From: a virus
Strand: one strand, 5' to 3'
IMG/VR virus record: IMGVR_UViG_3300022690_002056
Location: 1-46,806 of that record
DNA: 46,806 bases
Positions 14,971 to 22,037 of the stretch are shown here, in pieces (positions within the stretch are counted from its first letter, which is position 1; each line of letters begins with the position of its first letter). A model generated the notes under the pieces. The model was given only the letters and a program-made list of their open reading frames with translations, searched no databases and had not been told where the DNA came from. The position numbers were made by a program, and so were the translations under genes.

Positions 14971-14971
14971 G

Positions 14972-15286
14972 TCAGTCTTTATTTTGTTGTTGTCGTAACC
15001 AAACCACAATTGCTTCGATCCGTTCTAAAGTAGTATCTATAGACTGTTCTTTATTAAGAAGAATCGTGATGTCATTAACTTCTTGATGCAAAGAAAGAAT
15101 GGCCATACTGGAACTCCTTCGGGGGTTATCATGTTTGTGAAACAGTTTATCTAAATTCCCCTCTCGATAGGCGAAACTTGTATTTTTAGTATTTAACATT
15201 GTGTCCTTATTATTAATATTGCCAAAATAATATAGGGCTTCTTCAAAACTGAAGGCTTTGTGTGCATTCCCTAATCTGTATATCAC
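14972..15286 (-). CDS. Hypothetical protein, early region
   Basis: A 104-residue frame using GTG 15286, which sits 5 nt after GGGAGG and overlaps the previous stop (GTGA). A second possible start is ATG 15199 with AAGGACAC upstream. The product is charged and probably helical (SLHQEVNDITILLNKEQSIDTTLERIEAIVVWLRQQQ at the end) with no recognised domain. Confidence 0.5.
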   Translation of the reverse strand: MIYRLGNAHKAFSFEEALYYFGNINNKDTMLNTKNTSFAYREGNLDKLFHKHDNPRRSSSMAILSLHQEVNDITILLNKEQSIDTTLERIEAIVVWLRQQQNKD

Positions 15287-15555
15287 TCTTTCCTCCCTTC
15301 GGTGGGCGGTTTATCTTCACTTGCGGCGCTTAACTCTTTTAATTCCTTTTTATTCTCGTCAACTATTTTACCATAATACTTTATCTTTTCTTGAAATTTC
15401 AGTCCTGCGTCCAGTAATTCCTGCTTTGATTGAACTTTAAGTTGCGCCATCTCTATTGACATTTCTGTAAATGCAATACCGATTACCTTCAGCTGATCAT
15501 AAATTATATTAGTCGCATCATGAATTATATTTAATATCTCTCTTTCTTTATCCAT
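15283..15555 (-). CDS. Coiled-coil hypothetical protein
   Basis: A 90-residue, highly charged, almost entirely helical protein (MDKEREILNIIHDATNIIYDQ...), ending KPPTEGRKE. Its last codons contain the ribosome binding site of the next gene, and that 3' block is nearly identical to the 3' end of the P-loop gene at 15973. The perfect dyad at 15571-15596 lies just upstream. No family is recognised. Confidence 0.55.
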   Translation of the reverse strand: MDKEREILNIIHDATNIIYDQLKVIGIAFTEMSIEMAQLKVQSKQELLDAGLKFQEKIKYYGKIVDENKKELKELSAASEDKPPTEGRKE

Positions 15556-15570
15556 TTTTTATCTCCAAGT

Positions 15571-15596
15571 GTGTGTATAATAGCGGTTATACACAC
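15571..15596. promoter_or_regulatory. Perfect 10-bp dyad, dispersed early-region element
   Basis: GTGTGTATAA (15571-15580), spacer TAGCGG, TTATACACAC (15587-15596): a perfect inverted repeat 16 nt upstream of the minus-strand start at 15555. On the minus strand TTAACT and TATACA lie 17 nt apart across it, so it could cover a promoter. This is the clearest copy of a motif repeated through the early region. Confidence 0.6.
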
Positions 15597-15616
15597 AGTT
15601 AATTGCCTTCAGATTT

Positions 15617-15796
15617 TTATTCCTTCTCAATTAATTGTACCAGTTCATTATTAATGCGTATTAATTCATCTATATGCTCTTTAAAGGTTTGTAGTAATTC
15701 AATCTGAGATACAATTATTTTACTATCTTCTTCAAGGACTGCAGCACATTTTATAGATAATCTTTTGTATTTTTCAGTTTCTTTTTGTTTAATCAT
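15617..15796 (-). CDS. Small helical hypothetical protein
   Basis: A 59-residue frame from ATG 15796 to TAA 15617, with AAAGGT upstream. The product is helical and charged (MIKQKETEKYKRLSIKCAAV... INNELVQLIEKE), with heptad spacing of Ile and Leu suggesting a coiled coil. It occupies what would otherwise be a coding gap in the operon. No function assigned. Confidence 0.5.
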   Translation of the reverse strand: MIKQKETEKYKRLSIKCAAVLEEDSKIIVSQIELLQTFKEHIDELIRINNELVQLIEKE

Positions 15797-15832
15797 TTTT
15801 ATACCTTTTAAATTTTTCCCATCTTTCTTGTT

Positions 15833-15976
15833 TTACAAATAATCTGGTGGCCACTTTTGTGGTAAATCTGAACATACCGGACAATTATCAATCTCCGGGG
15901 CACTACTATTACATTAAGGACAATAACCATGTGATTGTCTGTTCCAACCAACCAACAAAGTAATCCAATTATTCAC
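15833..15976 (-). pseudogene. Zinc-ribbon gene interrupted by an in-frame TAA
   Basis: From GTG 15976 (overlapping the P-loop gene stop, with a GGGAGAGGAGA ribosome binding site) the frame reads MNNWITLLVGWNRQSHGYCP, then TAA (15914-15916), then CNSSAPEIDNCPVCSDLPQK to a second TAA at 15833. Without the TAA this is a 47-residue zinc ribbon with CP-x-C and CPVC knuckles, a small phage family I recognise. The stop falls exactly in the variable position of the first knuckle. TAA is the regular stop across this genome, so recoding is unlikely; a nonsense mutation or sequencing error is more likely. Confidence 0.6.
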
Positions 15977-16419
15977 TCTCCTCTCCCTTCGGTAGTTGGT
16001 TTTTCAATTATATCTGATAGATATTCGCCGCTTTTCAGTTGCACATGGGTGCAATCTTTTTGTTTTATTAATTGCCCTACCCAGTTGTCCCAATTGGCAT
16101 ATAATAAATCAAGAAATTGAGATGTACTAGAGCGTAATTTATATCTGTTTAGGTATTCACTTCTGAGAGACATATGAGGATATACCAAAATGAATTCCAT
16201 TTTTTCATTGACTAAAGCTTTCCTGACCTCTTCATGACTGCTTATACAGATATAATCAACTATCCCGATATTTTTTTGTATATGTTTAATATAATTGGAA
16301 GGAAAATATTTTTTGTCAAAACTGCTGCTGTCACTGTCCAGGACTATTTTAGTTGAAATATGGGTAAAATAGCTCTTACCTGTTCCCGGGAAAGCTGAAA
16401 TTAATTTAGTATGTTTCAT
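15973..16419 (-). CDS. P-loop NTPase / kinase-like phage protein
   Basis: A 148-residue protein with a Walker A motif FPGTGKSYF (residues 9-17). Further family landmarks are VLDSDSSSFDK, FPSNYIKHIQKNIG, YICISSHEEVRKAL, EFILVYPHMSLRSEYLNRYKLR, and then NWDNWV and LKSGEYLSD. This is a well-conserved family of short P-loop proteins in phages and mobile elements, perhaps nucleotide or nucleoside kinases with an R-x3-R-type lid (YLNRYKLR). The substrate is unknown. The 15-bp dyad at 16446 lies just upstream. Confidence 0.7.
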   Translation of the reverse strand: MKHTKLISAFPGTGKSYFTHISTKIVLDSDSSSFDKKYFPSNYIKHIQKNIGIVDYICISSHEEVRKALVNEKMEFILVYPHMSLRSEYLNRYKLRSSTSQFLDLLYANWDNWVGQLIKQKDCTHVQLKSGEYLSDIIEKPTTEGRGE

Positions 16420-16445
16420 TTTTTCTTCTTATTCTATTTTTTATA

Positions 16446-16481
16446 ATTGTGTGTATAAATTTAATTATTTATACACACAAT
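16446..16481. promoter_or_regulatory. Perfect 15-bp dyad, dispersed early-region element
   Basis: ATTGTGTGTATAAAT (16446-16460), spacer TTAATT, ATTTATACACACAAT (16467-16481). It lies 27 nt upstream of the P-loop gene start and is the longest copy of the TGTGTATAA/TTATACACA motif. There is no poly-T on either side, so a binding site is more likely than a terminator. Confidence 0.6.
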
Positions 16482-16525
16482 GTTAAATGTATTACTATAG
16501 CCGGACACTTCATTATTCTGCCGCA

Positions 16526-16855
16526 TCATTCAGTAATACAATGTAATTGAATATAGCATTGATTACAAAGATTATGATCTCTTACGCTTCGGACGTCAGT
16601 TTTCACAACGCCGCAGTTTTCACATGCTGTTGGGAAATCTCTTCCTGTGTAGGGAATGATGGTGATCCGGGCGCTTACATCTATCTGAATCCTGAAATAG
16701 GGTTTCCCTTTCATACCTATATACTCTGTAGTCTGTATTTCTCCCAATTGATATTGAAGTACCCCACGGTCAGTCGTTTTTATATCCACATTTACTGAAT
16801 CTCCTACTCTGAAATCGAAATCTTCAGGCAGTACCTCAAAAGTCAGTAATTTCAT
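16526..16855 (-). CDS. Hypothetical protein with C-terminal zinc knuckles
   Basis: A 109-residue protein. The first 75 residues are beta-rich (MKLLTFEVLPEDFDFRVGDSVNVDI...). The last 35 contain C-E-N-C (PTACENCG) and C-N-Q-C (HNLCNQCY) pairs with the right spacing for one zinc ion. The layout suggests an OB-like or similar barrel followed by a zinc ribbon. No family is recognised. An element copy lies at 16869-16890. Confidence 0.55.
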   Translation of the reverse strand: MKLLTFEVLPEDFDFRVGDSVNVDIKTTDRGVLQYQLGEIQTTEYIGMKGKPYFRIQIDVSARITIIPYTGRDFPTACENCGVVKTDVRSVRDHNLCNQCYIQLHCITE

Positions 16856-16868
16856 ATGTCCCCCCGAA

Positions 16869-16890
16869 GTGTGTATGATTTATCGTTTTT
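16869..16890. promoter_or_regulatory. Half-dyad copy of dispersed early-region element
   Basis: GTGTGTATGATTTATCG (from 16869) has one strong arm of the motif and the TATCG centre seen at 12262. It lies 14 nt upstream of the gene starting at 16855. Confidence 0.4.
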
Positions 16891-16908
16891 CACTCTCCCA
16901 GCTCCAGT

Positions 16909-17277
16909 TTATACTTCTCGACCAGCTCCGGGTTCTGGAAGACGTTGCCGAGGATTTTCCGTTTCTTCTCCTATATCAGATTCACCATAACGGCAATACA
17001 GTAAAAAAGAAGCAGAGTGGGTACAATATTTGACAATAGTAACAGTGGCCTCTCTATTCATATTTTTAAATTCCACAATATCCCCCTCAAAAATCTTCTT
17101 TCCGTTGATGTCCTTTACCCCGGTGTATTGGACTTTTATAATATTAGGGCTTGTTATTGATAATGCATAATTATCTTCTAACACCGCATATTCTCCTATT
17201 CCTTTAAAATCTTTATACATATGATGAGTTTTCGGCACATAAGCCCTGAATTCCAACTCTCTCTGTCTCCATTTCAT
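16909..17277 (-). CDS. YopX-like protein, frameshifted at its 3' end
   Basis: Starting at ATG 17277 (AGAGGA upstream) the product begins MKWRQRELEFRAYVPKTHHMY. It carries the YopX core IIKVQYTGVKDINGKKIFEGDIVEF (family: 'lmQyTGlkD.nGk.IyeGDiv'). In the current frame it ends RQRLPEPGAGREV. The +1 frame from about 16964 instead gives RKILGNVFQNPELVEKYKLE, then LGE and TGA at 16890. That is the canonical YopX ending ('iGNi.eNPeLle'). Removing one T of the TTT at 16962-16964 (forward strand) restores it. YopX-like proteins are common phage accessory proteins of unknown function. Confidence 0.75.
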   Translation of the reverse strand: MKWRQRELEFRAYVPKTHHMYKDFKGIGEYAVLEDNYALSITSPNIIKVQYTGVKDINGKKIFEGDIVEFKNMNREATVTIVKYCTHSASFLLYCRYGESDIGEETENPRQRLPEPGAGREV

Positions 17278-17318
17278 CTGAAATCCTCTTTGCGTGATAT
17301 ATTTCCACAATATCTGAT

Positions 17319-17585
17319 TTAAATGTCTATTTTATTTCCGCCATGATCGAGCCAGCATGATGTAGGGAATTCTATGTGGCACAAAAGAGTTACTAATGCT
17401 TTGCCTCTATCTGTAGTCCGATACAGACTTTTAATATCAACGTGTCTACAGGCTTCTTCCCGAAGTGTTAATATTTCCTCTTTTAAAAATATTGTAACCG
17501 CTTCTTCTACGGAGTTACTATGCTCAGGGTATACATCAGTACGTGCATAATAATGCAATAAAACATGGATTTGTAAAGGACTCAT
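17319..17585 (-). CDS. Conserved phage protein, possible winged-helix
   Basis: ATG 17585 (MSPLQIHVLLHYYART) follows GGAGAAAATA and gives the family-like N-terminus. The 88-residue protein fits a frequent phage pattern: 'msPLqihiLLHYya.......ah..A...fl..glL........Y..TdRG.a.v..Lc...lP...W'. The order helix-helix-strand with YRTTDRGKALV looks like a winged-helix. It may be a regulator, but I know of no tested member. Confidence 0.6.
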   Translation of the reverse strand: MSPLQIHVLLHYYARTDVYPEHSNSVEEAVTIFLKEEILTLREEACRHVDIKSLYRTTDRGKALVTLLCHIEFPTSCWLDHGGNKIDI

Positions 17586-17663
17586 TATTTTTTCTCCGAT
17601 TGTTGATTGTTTACGCAAAAAATACTGATGGAATTCCGGATTCCTCTTTCCATTTTCTGTCTC

Positions 17664-17679
17664 TTATGTATAATAGCGG
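17664..17679. promoter_or_regulatory. Half-dyad copy of dispersed early-region element
   Basis: TTATGTATAATAGCGG repeats the left arm and the spacer of the perfect dyad at 15571 (TATAATAGCGG identical). It lies about 80 nt upstream of the start at 17585. The right arm is missing. Confidence 0.4.
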
Positions 17680-17706
17680 ACAAGCCTGTAACTCTCCGCG
17701 TTAATG

Positions 17707-17982
17707 TTAATATATAATGCCATGAGTGCTGAATATATCCTGTGTACGATTGTCGAGGTCATCCCAGGATGTACTGATTATGCTTGTGGTATATGAAGTT
17801 GATTCATTCTCACAGGGGGTTACAGAGTTCTTCTCTTCCTGAATTCCGGGCTTATATTCTTTATCATATTCATCCTCCGATATCGCCTGCCGGAATTTCT
17901 CTGTCAGAATTCTGAGGCAGACACCACACCATCCATAGGCTGAGCCGTCAGGGGTACATTCACAGGATATTATTTCAGACAT
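17707..17982 (-). CDS. Hypothetical protein with Cys cluster
   Basis: A 91-residue protein. The N-terminus SEIISCECTPDGSAYGWCGVC has four cysteines that could bind zinc. The rest is acidic and Ser/Thr-rich. Its start overlaps the upstream gene by 13 nt. No family is recognised. Confidence 0.5.
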   Translation of the reverse strand: MSEIISCECTPDGSAYGWCGVCLRILTEKFRQAISEDEYDKEYKPGIQEEKNSVTPCENESTSYTTSIISTSWDDLDNRTQDIFSTHGIIY

Positions 17983-18257
17983 TCCTCCTCCTCTATTATA
18001 GCGATTATATAAGCCTGTTCCAGCGGATTTTTCACTTTTATTTCAGTACAGATATCAGGCTTTATCTCACCTAAATATGTGGCATGGTAATATTTCCATT
18101 TGCCTTCTGTTTTCCCTGCCACGACTATACCGGGGCACACAAAACGGTCTGTATGCAGTGTTTTTTTCAAAGAAAGTATCTCGTCTTCGATTCTCACTTT
18201 ATCAAGGTTGTTTTCTCTGATGAATGCGTTGCTGATTCTGTTTTCCGTGTAGTTCAT
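17970..18257 (-). CDS. Hypothetical protein
   Basis: A 95-residue protein (MNYTENRISNAFIRENNLDKVRIEDEIL...) with a strand-rich second half (KWKYYHATYLGEIK... AYIIAIIEEEE). It resembles, weakly, the protein at 28382-28696 (N-terminal M-x-YT, I-x-E, DK and C-terminal YI-x-AI), so the two may be distant paralogues. The start overlaps the RHH-2 stop (ATGA). Confidence 0.5.
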   Translation of the reverse strand: MNYTENRISNAFIRENNLDKVRIEDEILSLKKTLHTDRFVCPGIVVAGKTEGKWKYYHATYLGEIKPDICTEIKVKNPLEQAYIIAIIEEEECLK

Positions 18258-18424
18258 TTCTCCTTCTCCTTCAGATAATGTTTAAAATCCTCACTCTTTC
18301 TGAAAAATTCAATTATAGTGTAACTCAGTGGTATCCCCCTTTCCTTCAGATTATCAAAATAGTCCAGCATATCAGCCGGGATGAAAAATGATGTTGCTTT
18401 GCCTTTTGGTTTTTTTGTAAACAT
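18254..18424 (-). CDS. Ribbon-helix-helix-like regulator (RHH-2)
   Basis: A 56-residue frame from ATG 18424: a basic arm (MFTKKPKGKA), a strand (TSFFIPA), helix 1 (DMLDYFDNLKERG), and helix 2 (LSYTIIEFFRKSEDFKHYLKE). This is the RHH layout, and it is a paralogue of the protein at 12679-12867 (YF-x2-LKE, IE-x2-RKS-x2-FK-x-YLKE). It is the first gene of the minus-strand block 14.1-18.4 kb, with a strong promoter and a GGTTAA/TTAACC dyad directly upstream, as expected of an autoregulated repressor. Confidence 0.65.
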   Translation of the reverse strand: MFTKKPKGKATSFFIPADMLDYFDNLKERGIPLSYTIIEFFRKSEDFKHYLKEKEK

Positions 18425-18440
18425 TGTAGTTTTTTATTAA

Positions 18441-18491
18441 GGTTAATATTAACTTTAACCAATATACTATTTAGACTAATATTATTGTCAA
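18441..18491 (-). promoter_or_regulatory. Early promoter and operator of RHH-2 gene
   Basis: On the minus strand TTGACA (18486-18491) and TAGTAT (18464-18469) are 16 nt apart, a near-consensus promoter. Just downstream of the -10 box, 18441-18460 holds the dyad GGTTAA-N8-TTAACC, well placed for a repressor that blocks transcription. The remaining part of the 18425-18635 gap is AT-rich; toward the plus strand it holds only a TAGGAG ribosome binding site for the lipoprotein gene. Confidence 0.6.
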
Positions 18492-18635
18492 TAGTTTTTT
18501 TAATATAAAAAATAATATTAATTATCCCGGTATTTTTACCCGTTATACAGGTGTAAAATAAATCTTTTATTTTCTCTATTTAACAGGTAAGATCAGACCA
18601 TAGGTATTAAATTAATAATCCATAGGAGTTATGTT

Positions 18636-19973
18636 ATGAAAATCATATTGATTGTATCCGGTATCATTTTTACTGTTCTGTCAGGTTGCGGAGGTTCAAG
18701 TCCTGCCGGTAACTCTGCCGGGATTCCCTTGACTGTAGCTATAGGTACCATTGATCTGGGCGGGGCTGATATTCTGGCTTTGAAAGAAAAAGAGGACACC
18801 GGAGGCGCTTCCGGTGTTTCAGGCTTCGGAAGAGCATCAGGGCAATCCGTATCGGAGCGTTGTGATGAATTAGGCAGACTGGACGGCGTGACTTATTCCG
18901 GGCTTGAGATCAGAAACAGAGGCGGAGATAATATCAAACCGTGTTTTAAAAATGTGCATTATCTGACGGGTGACAGTATCTATGGGCAGTACAGACCGGA
19001 TATAAGTAGCGATTATGTTTCTTTTATTACCGACAGTAACGGGAAAGTACATCACCTCTCTAAACACCCTAAAAAGTCCACAGGATTCAAAAGCGATAAA
19101 TTGATAAGGCAGTACAAGGGTAAACCCCTTTATCTCAATTCTGAGGGCTATCTGACATCATTAAACCTGGAAACAGGCGAAGAGGAAGAGCTGATCAATG
19201 CCCCGGTCGGCCATTTTGTGATTCTGAATAAAGATAACGGCGAGAATATTGTTTATCACGATTTAGGCGGTGGGCATGTGATCAGGCCGGATGGTGGTAT
19301 AGAAAACATACCGGAAATCAACGCCTCCAGATTTTATTATAAAAACGGGAGTGAGGATCTGGGTTATGCAGCATCCATGAAATTCAGGAATATTATTTTT
19401 AATGCGGATGGAAGTATTAACGATAACACCGGAATTCCGGCCATGTATTCAGCTATCCCGGTGGCTTATGAAGCATTTATCACTGATCCGTCAGGTTCTC
19501 TTCCTGATCCTATCAATACCGCTCCTGTTATCGGGACTTCTATGGTGACTTGTACAAGGTCTGAGAATCTGCTTTTATGTGACGGGAATTATCTGAAAGC
19601 TTATGTGATAGCCGGGAGTAATGAGGATATTAAAGAAATTCAGTGGTTTAATTACGGGGTATTGGCAAACCCCCGGATTTGTCTGACTCAGGATTTTATC
19701 TATGCTTATTCTGAATATGATGCAAAACAGATTATAGATGGACAGGAAGTATCTGTATTTTATCGAAGATTAACGCAGATTAAACGTGATCTGTCGGTTT
19801 TTGAAAATATTATAAACAACATTGATATGGAGCGATTAACCTGTCTCAATGATGGCAAACTGTTAATAAATGGTAGAAATACAGATACTTCCATTAATGA
19901 GAGATTTCATTTTGACCCTGTAAACAGAATTAAAACCATGATTACAGAACCTGTGTCGGAATTCATCAATTAA
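18636..19973 (+). CDS. Large phage-encoded lipoprotein
   Basis: A 445-residue protein with a clear lipoprotein signal (MKIILIVSGIIFTVLSGCGGSS; lipobox L-S-G-C, Cys18), so the mature protein should be lipid-anchored and exported. After a Gly/Ser-rich linker and paired cysteines, the body is made of repeated strand pairs (GQYRPDISSDYVSFIT, YLNSEGYLTSLNLETG, GGGHVIRPDGGIENIP, RNIIFNADGSIND). These read like the blades of a beta-propeller. It stands alone, on the opposite strand to both neighbours, like a lysogenic conversion ('moron') gene. A role in host surface change or superinfection exclusion is only a guess. Confidence 0.75.
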   Translation: MKIILIVSGIIFTVLSGCGGSSPAGNSAGIPLTVAIGTIDLGGADILALKEKEDTGGASGVSGFGRASGQSVSERCDELGRLDGVTYSGLEIRNRGGDNIKPCFKNVHYLTGDSIYGQYRPDISSDYVSFITDSNGKVHHLSKHPKKSTGFKSDKLIRQYKGKPLYLNSEGYLTSLNLETGEEEELINAPVGHFVILNKDNGENIVYHDLGGGHVIRPDGGIENIPEINASRFYYKNGSEDLGYAASMKFRNIIFNADGSINDNTGIPAMYSAIPVAYEAFITDPSGSLPDPINTAPVIGTSMVTCTRSENLLLCDGNYLKAYVIAGSNEDIKEIQWFNYGVLANPRICLTQDFIYAYSEYDAKQIIDGQEVSVFYRRLTQIKRDLSVFENIINNIDMERLTCLNDGKLLINGRNTDTSINERFHFDPVNRIKTMITEPVSEFIN

Positions 19974-20461
19974 ACTATCCAGCTGGGGGCGCTTGGTTTC
20001 AGATCATCTATTCCAGTATCGGTTTTATAGGTTGTGAAATCAGTCAGTCCCGGCCAGTCCAGTAATTCCTGGCGCAGTTGACTGCGCTCAGTTTCCTGTG
20101 GGGGGTTCAGATTGTATTTCAATGGCTTCATAAAAGTATCATCTATCCAATTGACCAACTGCTGATCTCTCCAGGGTCTTATTTTCACATCCAGAAAATA
20201 ATCATTATTTGATTTCAGTTTATCCTGTTCAGCGGCATCAGCCGTTTCCTTATCCGTTCTCTGATTATATTCCTGCTGACTTTCATCATCCCACTGCCAG
20301 GTCAGATGTGTGCCTCCGTTCCAGATTTTCAATAAATGAGAATCCAAAGGGGGAGCAGACTTTTCAGTGTCCGGATTATCATAAAAAGCATCCTGAGCGG
20401 TCAGTAAAGCCTGAGCCTGGGTTTCTGTAGTCACCCGGTAGTTTTTTCTGTATGTTTCCAT
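19970..20461 (-). CDS. Tail fibre assembly chaperone-like protein
   Basis: A 163-residue protein directly downstream of the tail fibre gene (2-nt gap). The C-terminal half has the order typical of tail fibre assembly / tail assembly chaperone proteins: VKIRPWRDQQLVNWID, then ETERSQLRQELLDWPGL, then SAPSWIV (family pattern 'R..RD.lL...D.......... yR..LrD.P.......P.P.w'). It would help trimerise or attach the fibre. Its stop overlaps that of the lipoprotein gene by 4 nt (TTAA). Confidence 0.65.
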   Translation of the reverse strand: METYRKNYRVTTETQAQALLTAQDAFYDNPDTEKSAPPLDSHLLKIWNGGTHLTWQWDDESQQEYNQRTDKETADAAEQDKLKSNNDYFLDVKIRPWRDQQLVNWIDDTFMKPLKYNLNPPQETERSQLRQELLDWPGLTDFTTYKTDTGIDDLKPSAPSWIV

Positions 20462-20463
20462 TA

Positions 20464-21888
20464 TTAAACCTTATAAAAATAGAATACGCCACTTGAAATC
20501 GGCTGAGTCTGATCATGTGTTCTGGCTCCGGCAGAATTGGAAGAGTCAAAATTCATTCTATCGCGGGCGGCACTTCCTGTTGCGCTAATTGATTGTACAG
20601 CTGTACCTCCGCCGAAACTGAAACCTGAATAAACACCATCCGGCAGATTAGGTGTCGAAGTAATTCCGTTTGCCCTTATTTCGAAAGTTCCTGTAATATT
20701 CTGAAAAGCGTCCTCATCATGTGAGCCTCCGGCCGCTCCTGAATTGTTCATAGTGACGGATACACCATTGACTGTCGTAGTAGCATTAACAGCCGCTCCG
20801 GTCAGAGCGTCGAACATCTGAGCTGTTCCGGCTGTAGTATTTATATTCCGTAGAATTGTAGTAGCAAATGATCCGTCCGGTATGCCTTGAGCGGTAGCTC
20901 CGTTAATTCTCATCCCGTTTTTAATATTCGCAATGCCGCCTTGGAAAGTAACCGTATTCGAGAAATTAACAAAATCGCCGGTAGCGGCGATACTGACCCC
21001 TGTCGGGTCGGTTCTATCATGTGGTCTTGTATCAAAGAACGACAGATCGGTAAAAAAGCGGTGGGCTATATTCAGCTTGAAAAGATAAACGGCGGCGGCT
21101 CCCGGAGTAAAACGGCTTTGATTCTCAGTAAATCCGCCTGCTCCGTCACTTCTCTGGCCATCCAATGCAATATTCAGATCTCTGAACCAGGCCAGATTAT
21201 CAACCGCCGCATTAGAAGCAAAAGCTTTTAAGGCGCCATTCATTCTTAAAAGATAAGGATTTAAAGGTTGTGTATCATATTTGATTATCTGTCCGGCTGA
21301 AGAAGGATCATAGATCACCTCACCATTGACTCTGATCTGATTATCTTTACCCTGATTGGCTATGAACTGCTTTTGGGTGATGCTGAGATTTGATAATTCC
21401 AACTCCGCGAAAGTCTTATCCGTCTGTAAATCCAATCTGCATTCCGAAGTGCCTGGGCCGAACATGATTTTAAAAGGTTCTCCGCTCCCTGCGTCTCCCA
21501 GTTGAAACTTAGGATTATTCCCGGACTGTCCCGGAGTGCTGCTGATATGAAATATCTCCAGTCCGGTGATATTATCAATCACGATATTGTCCGTCAGAGT
21601 ATCCATCCCGATAACCGCTATCCGGTCATGATCTGTCAGAACAACCTCTGTACCGCTTTTATCCTCAAACCTCTGTTGTGCCTGATCCCAGGTGATGGTG
21701 GCCACATCCGCCGAAACCTGAGAAACTGAACCCAGGATGTGCTCATACCCGTGGGCCTCGAATAAAAACTGATCAAGATGATTTCCGAAAAGTCCTTTGT
21801 TACCTAAGGCCGCTATCAGTCCGTTTGCCCTGAAAGCCTCTCCGGGATCTGTTCTGGTGAATCTTCCCGGCGCCAGTGTTCTTGCCAT
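20464..21888 (-). CDS. Tail fibre / receptor-binding protein
   Basis: A 474-residue protein rich in Gly, Asn, Thr and Ser. It has an N-terminal part that may attach to the baseplate (MARTLAPGRFTRTDPGEAFR), a long run of beta-strand repeats (about 70-330), and a C-terminal tip. The tip holds FQNITGTFEIRA, SGARTHDQTQPISSGVFYFYKV, a pattern frequent at phage fibre ends. Together with the chaperone-like gene after it, this is a fibre module set in reverse to the tail operon. Such modules are easily exchanged, and the fibre sets host range. The ribosome binding site is weak. Confidence 0.7.
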   Translation of the reverse strand: MARTLAPGRFTRTDPGEAFRANGLIAALGNKGLFGNHLDQFLFEAHGYEHILGSVSQVSADVATITWDQAQQRFEDKSGTEVVLTDHDRIAVIGMDTLTDNIVIDNITGLEIFHISSTPGQSGNNPKFQLGDAGSGEPFKIMFGPGTSECRLDLQTDKTFAELELSNLSITQKQFIANQGKDNQIRVNGEVIYDPSSAGQIIKYDTQPLNPYLLRMNGALKAFASNAAVDNLAWFRDLNIALDGQRSDGAGGFTENQSRFTPGAAAVYLFKLNIAHRFFTDLSFFDTRPHDRTDPTGVSIAATGDFVNFSNTVTFQGGIANIKNGMRINGATAQGIPDGSFATTILRNINTTAGTAQMFDALTGAAVNATTTVNGVSVTMNNSGAAGGSHDEDAFQNITGTFEIRANGITSTPNLPDGVYSGFSFGGGTAVQSISATGSAARDRMNFDSSNSAGARTHDQTQPISSGVFYFYKV

Positions 21889-22037
21889 GATTTTTTATAT
21901 TAAATGTTTACATTGCGGCGCTTTCAGCCCCTTTGAAGATACTATAATCTTTTTTTTCAGAAAGGGGAAATTAAAGTTGTTTTATCCTGTAAAAAACATT
22001 ATAATGGTATTTTATTTTTCATATTTGATAGTATGAA

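Noticed and set aside
15914-15916. In-frame TAA as a recoded sense codon (alternative genetic code)
   Set aside because: TAA ends a large share of the well-supported genes in this window, including capsid, tape measure and tail tube genes, so it is a normal stop here.
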